64,000 bases of DNA, taken from the NCBI RefSeq assembly GCF_039522665.1, contig NZ_BAAADV010000004.1:186001-250000 (forward strand). The letters run 5' to 3'. Numbering within the stretch: the first letter of the stretch is position 1; each line of letters starts with the position of its first letter. This stretch comes from Natronoarchaeum mannanilyticum. Its GTDB lineage: Archaea > Halobacteriota > Halobacteria > Halobacteriales > Natronoarchaeaceae. This document shows positions 1 to 8,812 of the stretch, in pieces. The notes beneath the pieces are model-generated. The model was not told where the DNA came from and did not search any database. It saw only the letters and a program-made list of their open reading frames with translations. The translations under genes were made by a program, and so were the position numbers.

Positions 1-245
1 AGCTGCTGGTCCGCGAGCACTACGCGAGCAACCAGCCCGAGGACTTCGACGGGCTGCTGTACGACCAGCTCTGCAACGAGGAGACCGCCTACAAGTTCTA
101 CGACGACCTCATCGAGGCGATCGAGGCCAGCGACGCCGACTACACCGTCGACGAGGAGCTGGTGCTCGACACGCTGTACGCGATCCGCGAGGAGGAAAAA
201 GAGGGCGTCGAGGAAGTGACCGCGATCATGGAGGATCGGGAATGA
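1..245 (+). CDS. Ferritin-like protein, C-terminal fragment (cut by window edge)
   Basis: The reading frame enters from the left edge (first full codon at base 3) and stops with TGA at 243-245, leaving about 80 residues. What is visible is two or three Glu/Asp-rich amphipathic helices containing NEETAYKFYDD and REEEKEGVEEV, the look of the last helices of ferritin/rubrerythrin-like bundles. The expected E-x-x-H metal motif is not seen here (the matching place reads EKEG), so metal binding rests on the missing N-terminal half. The stop overlaps the start of the next gene (ATGA), so it is co-transcribed with a DtxR-type metal regulator, which fits iron handling. The assignment is inference from helix pattern and neighbour. 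Confidence 0.5.
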   Translation, partial: LLVREHYASNQPEDFDGLLYDQLCNEETAYKFYDDLIEAIEASDADYTVDEELVLDTLYAIREEEKEGVEEVTAIMEDRE

Positions 246-670
246 ACACAGCTGACCAGTACCTCAAAGCGATATACCTCGCACAGATGATGGAGGACGG
301 TCCGGCGTCGACCGGACAGCTCGCCGATATGCTCGACGTCAGCCCCGCCAGCGTCAACGAGATGATCGGAAAACTGGAGGATCGGGGTCTCGCGGACCAC
401 GAGAAGTACAAGGGCGTCGAACTCACCGACGACGGGATCGGCCGGGCCCGGGACGCGCTCCAGACGTACTGCATCATCGAGCGGTTTCTCGCGAACGTCC
501 TGGAGGTCGAGAGCTACCGCGAGGAGGCCCGCGCCCTGGAGAGCGTCATCGACGACACGGTCGCCGAGCGCCTCGACACGATCATCGACCGCCGGTCGGA
601 GTGTCCGGACTGTTTCGATCCGGAGGCCGACCGCTGCGAGTGTCTCATCGCCGAAGGACAGGCGGACTGA
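242..670 (+). CDS. DtxR/MntR-family metal-dependent transcriptional regulator
   Basis: A 142-residue protein with an N-terminal winged helix-turn-helix (about residues 5-62, including the recognition segment SPASVNEMIGKLEDRGL) and a helical dimerisation/metal domain (65-115). The family represses iron or manganese uptake genes when loaded with metal. Cys77 sits where MntR has a metal-ligand His, and the nearby E-x-x-E-H signature is not conserved, so metal choice may differ. The C-terminus carries four clustered cysteines (121, 124, 132, 134), suggesting an extra zinc or redox site; there is no SH3-like domain. ATG is chosen because it overlaps the upstream stop by 4 bases, giving translational coupling to the ferritin-like gene. 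Confidence 0.9.
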   Translation: MNTADQYLKAIYLAQMMEDGPASTGQLADMLDVSPASVNEMIGKLEDRGLADHEKYKGVELTDDGIGRARDALQTYCIIERFLANVLEVESYREEARALESVIDDTVAERLDTIIDRRSECPDCFDPEADRCECLIAEGQAD

Positions 671-709
671 TCGCCGTCGTCGAATCTCCGATCCGCAGCC
701 GGCGCGTTC

Positions 710-943
710 TCACTGCACGTACAGCTTCTCGCCAAGCAGCGTCGCCAGTCGCCGGTCGTCCGCCGGCGTGATCGCGACGTAGGGGCCCTCGACCGGCCCG
801 AACACGTCGACGATGCGGCCCGCCGTCGAGAGCGACTCGTCGACGACCTCGCGGCCGATCGGCGGCGGGTCGTCGGGGTCGTCGAGTCGGACGATCGCCA
901 GCCCCTGGGCCGTCCGGTCGGCCTCGCCGAGTCGCTGCATCAC
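710..943 (-). CDS. gar1: H/ACA RNA-protein component Gar1
   Basis: A 77-residue small beta-barrel protein typical of archaeal Gar1, the H/ACA snoRNP subunit that works with Cbf5, Nop10 and L7Ae in RNA-guided pseudouridylation. The core includes [17 protein letters not shown], the conserved strand-turn-strand of the Gar1 barrel. Archaeal Gar1 lacks the Gly/Arg-rich tails of the eukaryotic protein, as here. The gene follows srp19 with an ATGA overlap (940-943), and the gar1-srp19 pairing is common in haloarchaea, so both are probably read from one promoter upstream of srp19. Confidence 0.9.
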   Translation of the reverse strand: MMQRLGEADRTAQGLAIVRLDDPDDPPPIGREVVDESLSTAGRIVDVFGPVEGPYVAITPADDRRLATLLGEKLYVQ

Positions 944-1218
944 TCGCGCATCGTCGCGACGTAGGCGGCCACCGCCTGGACGACGTCGTTCTTGGCGTCG
1001 TCGGCGTCCTTGACGAGCACGCGCCCGCGCTGCTGGTAGTGCTCGCGCGGGTAGGCGACGTCTCGCTCGACGACGGCGTCGTAGCCCACCTGCTGGACGG
1101 CCTGTGCGATCTCCTCGACCTCGGGGCTCGGCACCGCCAGCTCCTCCGGGACGCGGCGCCCCTTCGAGCGCGTGAGGTCCGCGTCGAAGTACGCGGGCCA
1201 GATGACGTTTTCGACCAT
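940..1218 (-). CDS. srp19: Signal recognition particle 19 kDa subunit
   Basis: A 92-residue protein of normal archaeal SRP19 length. It binds the tips of helices 6 and 8 of 7S RNA and prepares the RNA for SRP54 during co-translational targeting to the membrane. The N-terminus has the hallmark pattern [20 protein letters not shown], whose basic SKGRR stretch contacts RNA. The start at 1218 follows a short AT-richer stretch (1219-1250) able to hold its promoter. It shares 4 bases with gar1, so the two are translationally coupled. Confidence 0.95.
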   Translation of the reverse strand: MVENVIWPAYFDADLTRSKGRRVPEELAVPSPEVEEIAQAVQQVGYDAVVERDVAYPREHYQQRGRVLVKDADDAKNDVVQAVAAYVATMRE

Positions 1219-1293
1219 ACTCGTCCGATCGGTGTCGGCGACGTAAAAAGGTCGGTTTCCGCGACGAGTCGGCGTCCGGGCTGCCGGTACGGG

Positions 1294-2427
1294 TCAGTTC
1301 CGACGGCGCGCCAGCACGCCGGCGGTCAGCAGCGCGGCGACCGCGGGGGCGACGCCGAAGCCGGGGACGCTGTCGCCGCCGTCGCTCTCGTCGGCGCCGC
1401 TCCCGTTCTCGCTACTCTCGTTCTCGGAACTCTCGCCCTCGTACTGCTGAAGCTGCTCGTTGATCTCCTGGATCGCGTACACGACCCGGGGCGCGGGCTG
1501 TTGCATGTAGTTCGTGTCGACACGGATGATCCGGTCGTTCTGCACCGCGCTGGTCGACTGGACCGCCTCGCGATCCGGGACCGCCGAACCCTCCAGCAGC
1601 AGCAGGTAGTCGGGGTTCTGCTCGATCAGCTTCTCGTCGCTGAGCTGCGCCCAGCTCTCCAGGCCGGCCTCCGCCGCGACGTTCTCGCCGCCCGCGGTGG
1701 TGATCACGTCGTGCTGGAACGTCCCGGCGCCGGGCGTCGTCCCGAAGAACTCGAAGTAGACGCTCGGGCGGTCGGACTCGCTGACGTTCTCCTGAACGGC
1801 GTCGATTTCGGTCTGCATCCACTCGACGGTCTCGGTCGCGCCCTCGCAGGCGCCCGCGAGCTCGCCGATCCGCTCGGTCTTGTCGTACACGTCGTCGATC
1901 GACGCGGCCGACGCGAACTGGTAGACTGCCAGGTCGTTGTTCCGCAACTGGTCGACCGTGTCGTTCGAGATCGTGTTGGGCGCGAGCACGAGGTCGGGAT
2001 CGAGGTCGACGACTTTCTCCGCCGACGTCATGCCGCTCGCTCCCGTGACGTTCGTCCGCTCGTCCGCGCCGTCGAGGTAGGACGCGTACGCCGAGACGCC
2101 GACGACCTTGTCCTTGGCGCCGATCTCCCAGAGCGTCTGGGCGGCCGACGGGTTCAGCGTCACGATCGCCTGGGGTTCCTCGTCGAGCTGCACGTCGGCC
2201 CCGCCGGCGTCGGTGAACGTCCGCGGGTACGAGCAGTTCAGTTCGTCGCTCTGTGCGGCGTCGGCGATCGTCGGCGTCGCGGTCGTCGCGTCGGCGGCTC
2301 CGGCGCCGTGTCCGGGACCACCGTTCGACGGCCCGCCCGCGGCCGCTGCGGCGGGCGCGGCGGCGCCCGCGATTAGCGCGGCGCACGCGACGAACGCGAC
2401 GAGTACCGCTGTCCGTGTTCGTGTCAT
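1294..2427 (-). CDS. btuF: Cobalamin/iron-chelate ABC transporter substrate-binding protein, PGF-CTERM anchored
   Basis: A 377-residue exported binding protein of the BtuF/FepB class. It has an N-terminal Sec-type signal (about 1-33), a two-lobed helical-backbone domain (about 65-330, starting around TLNPSAAQTLWEIG), an acidic Ser/Glu/Asn linker rich in N-x-S glycosylation sites, and a C-terminal PGF (355-357) plus hydrophobic helix ending ARRRN. That tail is the PGF-CTERM signal recognised by archaeosortase A, which replaces it with a lipid anchor. It is divergent from btuC across 64 bases containing a shared control region. The ligand is most likely B12, by similarity to the Halobacterium btuCDF system; a siderophore cannot be excluded. 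Confidence 0.85.
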   Translation of the reverse strand: MTRTRTAVLVAFVACAALIAGAAAPAAAAAGGPSNGGPGHGAGAADATTATPTIADAAQSDELNCSYPRTFTDAGGADVQLDEEPQAIVTLNPSAAQTLWEIGAKDKVVGVSAYASYLDGADERTNVTGASGMTSAEKVVDLDPDLVLAPNTISNDTVDQLRNNDLAVYQFASAASIDDVYDKTERIGELAGACEGATETVEWMQTEIDAVQENVSESDRPSVYFEFFGTTPGAGTFQHDVITTAGGENVAAEAGLESWAQLSDEKLIEQNPDYLLLLEGSAVPDREAVQSTSAVQNDRIIRVDTNYMQQPAPRVVYAIQEINEQLQQYEGESSENESSENGSGADESDGGDSVPGFGVAPAVAALLTAGVLARRRN

Positions 2428-2449
2428 CGTCCGAACGCTGGCCCGTGTC

Positions 2450-2484
2450 CAATAAATATTTGTCTACTGCAACCGGGGTTGCAG
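2450..2484. promoter_or_regulatory. Divergent btuF/btuC promoter with perfect 8-bp inverted repeat
   Basis: The 64-base gap holds an AT-rich TATA-like box (AATAAATATT, 2451-2460), about 27 bases before the btuF ATG and therefore suited to a leaderless btuF transcript. Next to it is a perfect inverted repeat with arms CTGCAACC and GGTTGCAG separated by GG (2467-2484). It lies where btuC transcription would begin and just upstream of the btuF TATA box, so a repressor bound here could block both directions. It is too close to the btuC start to be a terminator. The operator role is inference. Confidence 0.6.
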
Positions 2485-2491
2485 ACGTACC

Positions 2492-3664
2492 GTGACGACC
2501 GCATCGGAATCCGCGGAGAGTCGGCTGTCGCAACTGGGGAGCCTCGCGGCCGCCGCGCACGCGCGACCGGCGGTGCGGGCGGCCGTCTGGTCGGTGCCGC
2601 TGTCAGCGTTGCTCGTCGCCGTGATCCTCGTTAGCGCCACGATCGGACCGGTCGATATCACGCCGCTGGCGGTCGCGAAAGCTGCCTACGACGCATTCGT
2701 CATCCCGGCGGGCGTCGGCCTCGACGCCGGCGTCTGGCGGCTCGCGCCCGGCGTGGGGATCCCGTACGTCTTGCCGGACGTGCACTGGACCGCGCCGTTT
2801 TCCGCGTCCGTCCCCGCGACGACGCGGACGATCGTCGTCAACATCCGGCTGCCCCGCATCGCGCTCGCGGCGACCGTCGGCGTCGGGCTGGCCGGCGCGG
2901 GCACCGTGATGCAGGGCTTTTTCCGCAACCCGCTGGCCGACCCCTCCATCGTCGGCGTCTCGTCGGGCGCGGCGGTCGGCGCCGTCGCGACGATCGCGAT
3001 GCCCGCGCTCGTTCCGGTGGACCTGCGGCTGGCGGCGTTCGTCGGCGCCGTCCTCACCGCCTTCGGCGTCTACGCCATCGCGACGGAGGGCGGCCGGACG
3101 CCGGTCGCGACGCTGCTGCTCGCCGGCGTCGCCGTCCAGACGTTTCTGGGGGCGGTGATCTCCTACCTCCTGCTGCAGAGCGGCGAAAGCTTGGAGCAGG
3201 CCGTCTACTGGCTGATGGGCCACCTCCAGCACAGCACCTGGGAGGAGGTGGCGTTCGTGCTCCCGGTGACGCTGCTCGCGCTGGGGGTGCTAAGCGCGTA
3301 CGCTCGCGAGCTGAACGTCCTGCTGCTCGGCGAGGAGGAGGCCCACCACCTCGGCGTCGAGGTCGAGCGCGCGAAACTCCTCCTGCTCGCGGTCGCCAGC
3401 GTCGTCACGGCCGCGGGCGTCGCCGTCACGGGCGTCATCGGCTTCGTCGGCCTGATCGTCCCCCACGCGATGCGCCTGCTCGTCGGACCGGACCACCGCG
3501 TCCTGCTCCCGACGAGCGCCCTCGCGGGCGGCTCGTTCCTCGTCGTCGCCGACACGATCGCCCGCTCGGGGGCCGCCGAGATGCCGGTCGGCATCGTCAC
3601 CGCGGCCGTCGGGGCGCCGTTCTTCCTGTTCCTGCTCAAATCGAGGGAGGTGCACGGACTGTGA
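2492..3664 (+). CDS. btuC: Cobalamin/iron-chelate ABC transporter permease (FecCD family)
   Basis: A 390-residue polytopic membrane protein of the BtuC/FecCD family, whose dimer forms the import channel. It shows the family landmarks [46 protein letters not shown] (near residues 125-170, quoted in pieces: [35 protein letters not shown]) and the C-terminal [16 protein letters not shown], which contacts the ATPase. About ten hydrophobic segments are visible. GTG at 2492 is the start giving the shortest sensible cytoplasmic N-terminus (about 40 residues). It overlaps btuD by GTGA at 3661-3664. Confidence 0.9.
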   Translation: MTTASESAESRLSQLGSLAAAAHARPAVRAAVWSVPLSALLVAVILVSATIGPVDITPLAVAKAAYDAFVIPAGVGLDAGVWRLAPGVGIPYVLPDVHWTAPFSASVPATTRTIVVNIRLPRIALAATVGVGLAGAGTVMQGFFRNPLADPSIVGVSSGAAVGAVATIAMPALVPVDLRLAAFVGAVLTAFGVYAIATEGGRTPVATLLLAGVAVQTFLGAVISYLLLQSGESLEQAVYWLMGHLQHSTWEEVAFVLPVTLLALGVLSAYARELNVLLLGEEEAHHLGVEVERAKLLLLAVASVVTAAGVAVTGVIGFVGLIVPHAMRLLVGPDHRVLLPTSALAGGSFLVVADTIARSGAAEMPVGIVTAAVGAPFFLFLLKSREVHGL

Positions 3665-5004
3665 CGGACGACGCCGACCCCGCGACCGACGCCGCGGTGG
3701 ACGCCGACCCCGCGACCGACGCCGCGGAGAGCGCCGACCCGACGATCGGCGTCGAGGACGTCTCGCTGTCGCTGGGCGACGTCCCGGTGCTCTCGGGCGT
3801 CTCGCTCGACGTCGCGCCGGGCGAGCTCGTCGGCGTCGTCGGGCCGAACGGCGCCGGCAAGACGACGCTGTTGCGGGCGATCAGCGGCGTCCTCGCGCCG
3901 GACGAGGGTCGCGTGCTCGTCGACGGCGACGAGGTCCACGAGCTCTCCTCGGGCGCCGCGAGCCGGCGGGTCGCAGTCGTCCCGCAGGACACCGCGGTCT
4001 CGTTTTCCTTCGACGTGCGCGAGATCGTCGCGATGGCGCGCCACCCCCACCGTTCGCGCTTTAGTCCCGCCTCGGCCGAGGACCGGCGAGCCGTCGAGTC
4101 CGCGCTGGAGCGCACCGGCGTCGCCGAGCTCGCCGACCGGTCGATCGACGAGGTCAGCGGCGGCGAGCGCCAGCGCGCGCTGCTCGCCCGCGCGGTCGCC
4201 CAGGAGACGCCCGCGCTGTTGCTCGACGAGCCGACCGCGAGCCTCGACGTGAACCACCAGGTCGAGACCCTGGAGATGGTCCGCTCGCTCGTCGACGACG
4301 GCACGGCGGCCGTCGCCGCGATTCACGATCTCGATCTCGCGGCGCGCTACTGCGATCGGCTGGCGATCCTCGCTGGCGGCGAGTTTCTCGCAGTCGGCCC
4401 GCCAGAGGACGTGCTCACCGAGTCGGCGGTCGCCGCGGCGTTCGACGTCCGGTCGGTCGTCGACCGCAATCCCGCGACCGGAGCCGTCTCCGTCACCGCG
4501 CTGCCCGATCGCGCGCCGCCCAGGGGAGCGCGCGTCCACGTGGCCGGCGCGGGCGAGGCGGCCGCCGAGACGCTCGTCGCCCTCGACGACGCCGGTTTCG
4601 ACCTTTCGATCGGCCCGCTGCCCGAGGGCGACGTCGCGGCGGCGACGGCGAGAAGCCTCGGCGCCGATATGGTGGAGACGGCGCCGCTGTCGCCGCCCGA
4701 CGACGCCGAACTCGACGCGGCGCGCGAACGCGCTCGCACCGCGGACGTCGCCGCACTCGTACGAACGCGGTCCGACGGTCCGAACGAGGCGCTGACCGCC
4801 GCGGCCGCCGCCGCGCCCGCGCGGATTTCGGTCGCGCCGGCGGCCGCCGACTCGGCCGGCGCGTCGGCGGTGTCGCCGGACCGCTCGCCGGAGGCCGCGG
4901 CGGCGGCCGTCGCTCGTGCTGCGGGCGGCGACGGCGGCGCGTACGCCGGCAGCGATCCCGAACCGCCCGACGACGACGGCCCGACTCCCGAGCCAGACGA
5001 CTGA
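3661..5004 (+). CDS. btuD: Cobalamin/iron-chelate ABC transporter ATPase with long C-terminal extension
   Basis: A 447-residue ATPase energising BtuC. Walker [10 protein letters not shown] is at 61-69, signature SGGE at 166-169, Walker B DEPT at 189-192 and the switch His at 222, all intact. FecE/BtuD proteins usually end near residue 260; here some 160 further residues follow. The extension opens with a Rossmann-like stretch ([21 protein letters not shown], near 292, here 21 letters shortened to [13 protein letters not shown]) and ends in a low-complexity Ala/Asp/Pro tail. The first 28 residues are an acidic spacer made by a tandem repeat. The GTG start overlaps the btuC stop. The job of the extension is unknown. 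Confidence 0.88.
   Translation: MTDDADPATDAAVDADPATDAAESADPTIGVEDVSLSLGDVPVLSGVSLDVAPGELVGVVGPNGAGKTTLLRAISGVLAPDEGRVLVDGDEVHELSSGAASRRVAVVPQDTAVSFSFDVREIVAMARHPHRSRFSPASAEDRRAVESALERTGVAELADRSIDEVSGGERQRALLARAVAQETPALLLDEPTASLDVNHQVETLEMVRSLVDDGTAAVAAIHDLDLAARYCDRLAILAGGEFLAVGPPEDVLTESAVAAAFDVRSVVDRNPATGAVSVTALPDRAPPRGARVHVAGAGEAAAETLVALDDAGFDLSIGPLPEGDVAAATARSLGADMVETAPLSPPDDAELDAARERARTADVAALVRTRSDGPNEALTAAAAAAPARISVAPAAADSAGASAVSPDRSPEAAAAAVARAAGGDGGAYAGSDPEPPDDDGPTPEPDD
3670..3729 (+). repeat. In-frame 30-bp tandem duplication in btuD
   Basis: Two adjacent 30-base units (3670-3699 and 3700-3729) differ only near their last three bases (GTG versus GAG). They encode consecutive copies of roughly [11 protein letters not shown], giving an acidic spacer before the first ATPase strand. 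Because 30 is a multiple of three, the frame is kept. This looks like a recent slippage duplication in a non-essential N-terminal extension. Confidence 0.85.
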
Positions 5005-5079
5005 TCGAGAACACTCGTTGCGTCGGGACGATGCAAGACGTTAGTGAGCGGCTGCCGTAGCGAAAACGAGAGAGACGCC

Positions 5080-5703
5080 ATGTTCGAAAACAGGGAAGAC
5101 GCGGGGGAACGGCTGGCCGAACTGCTCGCCGACCGTGGCGTCGAGGCCGACGTCGTGCTCGGGATCCCGCGGGGCGCGCTCCCCGTGGCTCGCCCCGTCG
5201 CGGACCGCCTGGACGCCGATCTCGACGTGATCGTCGCCCGGAAGATGGGCGCGCCGCACAACGAGGAGCTCGCGATCGGCGCCGTCGCCAGCGACGGGAG
5301 CGTCTGGCGCAACGACGATCTGATCGAGCGGCTCGGCGTCGACGACGCGCACGTCGAGCGCGAGGCCGAGCGGACGGCCGAGAGCGCCCGCGAGAAGCTG
5401 GAGACCTATCGCGGGACGACTGATCCGCCCGGTGTACGCGGCCGCAAGGTCGTCGTGGTCGACGACGGCGTCGCCACGGGCGCGACGGCCCGGGCGTGCC
5501 TCCGCCAGGTTCGGGACGGCGGGGCCGAGCGGATCGTTCTGGCGGTCCCGGTCGGCTCGCCGGACTCGCTGGCCGCACTGGAGTCGTTCGCCGACGACGT
5601 CTACGCCGTCGAGGAACCCGCCGGATTTCGTGCGGTTGGTCAGTACTACCACGATTTCGGTCAGGTTTCCGACGCCGAAGCGAGGCGTTACCTCGATCGG
5701 TAG
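5080..5703 (+). CDS. Type I phosphoribosyltransferase-like protein
   Basis: A 207-residue protein with the PRPP-binding loop VVVVDDGVATGAT (about 124-136) holding the two acidic residues and the G-x-T turn, plus an upstream GIPRGALPVARPVA segment (28-40) typical of the predicted phosphoribosyltransferase group often found as free-standing proteins in archaea. ATG at 5080 is preferred over GTG at 5044 because the intervening residues are not family-like and the ATG gives the usual MFENREDAG start. The base acceptor is not predictable. It lies between btuD and tfb on the same strand, about 75 bases after btuD. Confidence 0.8.
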   Translation: MFENREDAGERLAELLADRGVEADVVLGIPRGALPVARPVADRLDADLDVIVARKMGAPHNEELAIGAVASDGSVWRNDDLIERLGVDDAHVEREAERTAESAREKLETYRGTTDPPGVRGRKVVVVDDGVATGATARACLRQVRDGGAERIVLAVPVGSPDSLAALESFADDVYAVEEPAGFRAVGQYYHDFGQVSDAEARRYLDR

Positions 5704-5740
5704 CGCCGTCCTGCGGATCGTCCGCCGGCACCTCGCCATC

Positions 5741-5790
5741 CGACAAGTATTTATATATCACTAACCTTCACTACGAAACACTTATAAGGC
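5741..5790 (+). promoter_or_regulatory. tfb promoter region (two TATA-like boxes)
   Basis: In the 185-base gap before tfb there are two AT-rich cores: TATTTATATATCA at 5748-5760 and CTTATAAGG at 5781-5789. The second is the better haloarchaeal TATA box. It would start transcription near 5812 and leave a leader of about 75 bases, unlike the leaderless genes around it. A leader of this length before a general transcription factor could carry post-transcriptional control. Confidence 0.5.
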
Positions 5791-5888
5791 TTTCCCTCAT
5801 ATGTAGTAGTAGGAGCGCGGTACCCGGCCGTATTTTGGGATTTTCCCGACCGGTCAGCCCTTGCCCTCCCACCCACGGTGAGTTACCA

Positions 5889-6869
5889 ATGACAGAAACG
5901 AGCATCCGAACGAACGACGACGTATCGACGCGGGAACGAACGACAGAGCGGACCGAGGAGAGCGAAGACCAGCAACTGTGTCCCGAGTGCGGCGGCCGGC
6001 TGGAGGCCGACAGCGAGCACGGCGAGACCGTCTGTGCGGACTGCGGGCTGGTCGTCGAGGAAGACGAGATCGACCGCGGCCCCGAGTGGCGCGCGTTCGA
6101 CGCCGCCGAGAAGGACTCGAAGAGCCGCGTCGGCGCCCCCACCACGAAGATGATGCACGACGACGGGCTCTCGACGAACATCGGCTGGCAGGACAAGGAC
6201 GCCTACGGCAACACCCTCAGCTCCAGCCAGCGTGAGAAGATGCAGCGCCTGCGCACCTGGAACGAGCGCTTCCGCACCCGTGACTCCAAAGAGCGCAACC
6301 TCAAGCAGGCGCTCGGCGAGATCGATCGGATGGCCTCCGCGCTCGGCCTCCCCGAGGACGTCCGCGAAACTGCCAGCGTGATCTATCGCCGCGCGCTCAG
6401 TGAAGACCTCCTGCCGGGCCGCTCGATCGAAGGCGTCGCCAGCGCCGCGCTGTACGCCGCGGCGCGCCAGACCGGGACGCCTCGATCGATCGACGAGGTC
6501 GCTCAGGTCAGCCGCATCGACGAGATGGAGTTCAAGCGCACCTACCGCTACATCGTCCGCGAGCTGAACCTCGAAATCCAGCCCGCGAACCCCGAGCAGT
6601 ACGTCGGCCGCTTCGCGTCGGAACTCGATCTCTCCGACGAGTCCGAACAGCGCGCCCGCCAGCTGCTCCGGACGGCGACGGACAAGGGGATCCACAGCGG
6701 CAAGAGCCCCGTCGGGCTGGCGGCCGCCGCGGTGTACGCGGCGCCGCTGCTGTGCAACGAGGAGATCACCCAGTCGGAAGTCTCGGAGGTCACCGACATC
6801 TCCGAAGTCACCATCCGCAACCGCTACAAGGAGCTGCTCGAAGCCGACGGCCAGGCGCAGTTCGCCTGA
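5889..6869 (+). CDS. tfb: Transcription initiation factor IIB (TFB)
   Basis: A 326-residue TFB that bridges TATA-bound TBP and RNA polymerase at archaeal promoters. It has a zinc ribbon with Cys31, Cys34, Cys49 and Cys52, a B-reader/linker region (about 60-120, including the conserved SRVGAPTT and DKDAYG blocks) and two cyclin-fold repeats (about 130-215 and 225-312). The second repeat carries the BRE-recognising helix-turn-helix near SEVSEVTDISEVTIRNRYKEL (given as SEVTDISEVTIRNRYKEL). ATG 5889 follows the promoter described above; an upstream in-frame extension to 5496 is rejected because it runs through the promoter and the preceding gene. Haloarchaea usually have several TFB paralogs, so the specific number cannot be given. 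Confidence 0.97.
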   Translation: MTETSIRTNDDVSTRERTTERTEESEDQQLCPECGGRLEADSEHGETVCADCGLVVEEDEIDRGPEWRAFDAAEKDSKSRVGAPTTKMMHDDGLSTNIGWQDKDAYGNTLSSSQREKMQRLRTWNERFRTRDSKERNLKQALGEIDRMASALGLPEDVRETASVIYRRALSEDLLPGRSIEGVASAALYAAARQTGTPRSIDEVAQVSRIDEMEFKRTYRYIVRELNLEIQPANPEQYVGRFASELDLSDESEQRARQLLRTATDKGIHSGKSPVGLAAAAVYAAPLLCNEEITQSEVSEVTDISEVTIRNRYKELLEADGQAQFA

Positions 6870-7004
6870 GACTGACGCCGGGACCCCGAAACGCGGTGCC
6901 CGGCGTCGGTCCGAACGGTAACCACCGTCGGCCCGGGTCGGCTTTTGGACTTTGTTTTCACGTACTTCGAGCGACAGCGCCCGGATTTTCGCGACTAACA
7001 GTTC

Positions 7005-7535
7005 TTACAGACCGAGCAGGTCGCCGTCGAACCACCACAGGACGACCAGCACGGCGACGACGCCGACCGGCAGCGGCGTGACGCCGGGGCGCGCGATGCC
7101 GGGACGCGTAAACCCGGCGGCGAACTGGAGCAACGAGAGCATCGCGAAGACGGCCAACCCACCGGTGACGCGCCGGTCCTCGCGACCGAACACGAGGCCC
7201 CCGAGCGCGCTGACGAGCGCGCCGGCGTACAGCGCCGTCGCGATCGGCCACGCCTGGAGGCGCCGCGGCAGCGCGCGCGGCCCCCGCGTGAACTCGAAGA
7301 GGTACTCGTACAGGTGAAAGACGTGCCATCCCTCGACGTTGATCCAGCCCCACGCGAAGAAGACGTCGCGTCCGCTCGGAGCGATCAGGACTACCCAGGG
7401 AGCCAATCCCGCGAGGAGCAAGGCCAGAAATCGGCGGCGGCGACGCGGATCGGCGTCGCCGGTGTCGATATCGTGCGCCTCGTCGGCGCCGTCGTACGCT
7501 TCGTCGTCGTACGCTTCGACGTCGGCGTCGGTCAC
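7005..7535 (-). CDS. Four-helix membrane protein, haloarchaeal, function unknown
   Basis: A 176-residue protein with a long acidic N-terminal tail (about 1-32, EAYDDEAYDGADEAHD) followed by an arginine run and four hydrophobic segments (about 35-55, 95-115, 122-142, 155-173). There is no enzyme motif. The haloarchaeal TIGR04206-type small four-helix proteins look similar, but I name that only as a possibility. It begins just downstream of the DRG-type GTPase on the same strand (10 bases between them), so they are probably co-transcribed. Confidence 0.6.
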   Translation of the reverse strand: MTDADVEAYDDEAYDGADEAHDIDTGDADPRRRRRFLALLLAGLAPWVVLIAPSGRDVFFAWGWINVEGWHVFHLYEYLFEFTRGPRALPRRLQAWPIATALYAGALVSALGGLVFGREDRRVTGGLAVFAMLSLLQFAAGFTRPGIARPGVTPLPVGVVAVLVVLWWFDGDLLGL

Positions 7536-7545
7536 GGCGTCGGAC

Positions 7546-8655
7546 TCACTTGCGGGTGATCATCCGCAGGACGTCCTCGTCGGCGAGCTCGTGGTCGAGG
7601 CCGACCTGCTGTTCGTCGTGCTTGACGCTGTCGCCCGACACCCGTGCGAACCGGAACCGCTCCTCGAACTCGCCGCCGAGCTTGTGCGCGGCGTCCTCGA
7701 CGGTGCTGCCTTTCTCGATGACCAGCGGCTCCTCGTAGTCGATGCCCCGTCCGGGCTTGTCCATGTAGATCCGCATCAGCCCCAGCTCCTCCCAGATGCG
7801 CTCTTTCAGCGCGTCGAGCCCTTTCTCCTTCTCGGCGCTGATGAACGTCACCTCGTCGGGGTCGAGATCGTGCTCGCGGAGGTTCTCCTTGACGGTGTCG
7901 ACGTAGCTCGGATCGATCAGGTCGGTCTTGTTGACCGCCGTGATCGAGGGGATGTACACCCGGTTGTCCATGATGCCGTCGATCAGCCGGTCGATGTCGA
8001 CGTGCTCGTTGATCGTCACGTCGGCGTTGACGTAGCCGTGCTCGCGGAGGATCTCGCCGATCGTGTGGTCGTCGAGGTCGAGATCGACGCTCGAGGTCAC
8101 TCGAATGCCGTCTTTCCCTTTCCGCCGGACCGACACTCGCGGGGGCTCTCTGTCGACGCGGATCTTGTTTTTGTACAGCTCCTCGTTGAGCCGCTCGTAC
8201 TGGTCGATCTCGAACGCAGAGAGCATGAATATCACGAGATCGGCCGCCCGAACGACCGACAGCACCTCCTGGCCGCCGCCGCGACCGCTGGCGGCGCCCT
8301 CGATCAGCCCGGGGACGTCGAGCATCTGGATGTGGGCCCCGTTGAGATCCAGCATGCCGGGGTTGACGTCGAGGGTCGTGAACTCGTAGGATCCGACCTC
8401 GCTGTCGGCGTTGGTCATCGCGTTGAGCAGCGTCGACTTGCCGACGCTGGGGAACCCGACGAGCGCGACGGTCGCGTCGCCGTGCTTCTCGACGTGGTAG
8501 CCCCCGCCTCCGCCGGCCGAGGACTGCTGTTCCAGCTTCTCCTTTTTCTCCGCGAGCTTCGACTTCAGCCGCCCGATGTGCCCCTCGGTCGACTTGTTGT
8601 AGGGCGTCTCAGCAATTTCGTCTTCGAGTTCCCTGATCTCCTCTTCGAGCCCCAT
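7546..8655 (-). CDS. DRG-type (Obg superfamily) GTPase with TGS domain
   Basis: A 369-residue GTPase of the Developmentally Regulated GTP-binding (DRG) family, which associates with ribosomes. The N-terminal helix-turn-helix/coiled region (1-55) precedes the G domain: G1 GFPSVGKST at 67-75, G2 near the TTLDV block (95-99), G3 DVPG at 113-116, G4 NKTD and G5 SAEK further on. A DRG-specific insert interrupts the G domain, and a TGS domain closes the protein (about 297-367). Length and order match archaeal/eukaryal DRG, not bacterial Obg. A spacer of GGGGG sits at 49-53. It heads a two-gene unit with the membrane protein downstream. Confidence 0.93.
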   Translation of the reverse strand: MGLEEEIRELEDEIAETPYNKSTEGHIGRLKSKLAEKKEKLEQQSSAGGGGGYHVEKHGDATVALVGFPSVGKSTLLNAMTNADSEVGSYEFTTLDVNPGMLDLNGAHIQMLDVPGLIEGAASGRGGGQEVLSVVRAADLVIFMLSAFEIDQYERLNEELYKNKIRVDREPPRVSVRRKGKDGIRVTSSVDLDLDDHTIGEILREHGYVNADVTINEHVDIDRLIDGIMDNRVYIPSITAVNKTDLIDPSYVDTVKENLREHDLDPDEVTFISAEKEKGLDALKERIWEELGLMRIYMDKPGRGIDYEEPLVIEKGSTVEDAAHKLGGEFEERFRFARVSGDSVKHDEQQVGLDHELADEDVLRMITRK

Positions 8656-8812
8656 TAGCGGTCGCTAGGGTGACGACGCCCGAAAACCCTTCCTTTCGCA
8701 CCCGGCCCGCTGATGTCGATCGTCGCGGATCCAACCCCTCGACCGGCAACGCAGCGGCCCGCTCGCGACGTTTCGACATTTTCATGCCGACCCCACCGTA
8801 TCGCCAACGTGT

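Noticed and set aside
5496-5888. N-terminal extension of TFB
   Set aside because: It crosses the phosphoribosyltransferase gene and the tfb promoter; TFB is normal length from 5889.
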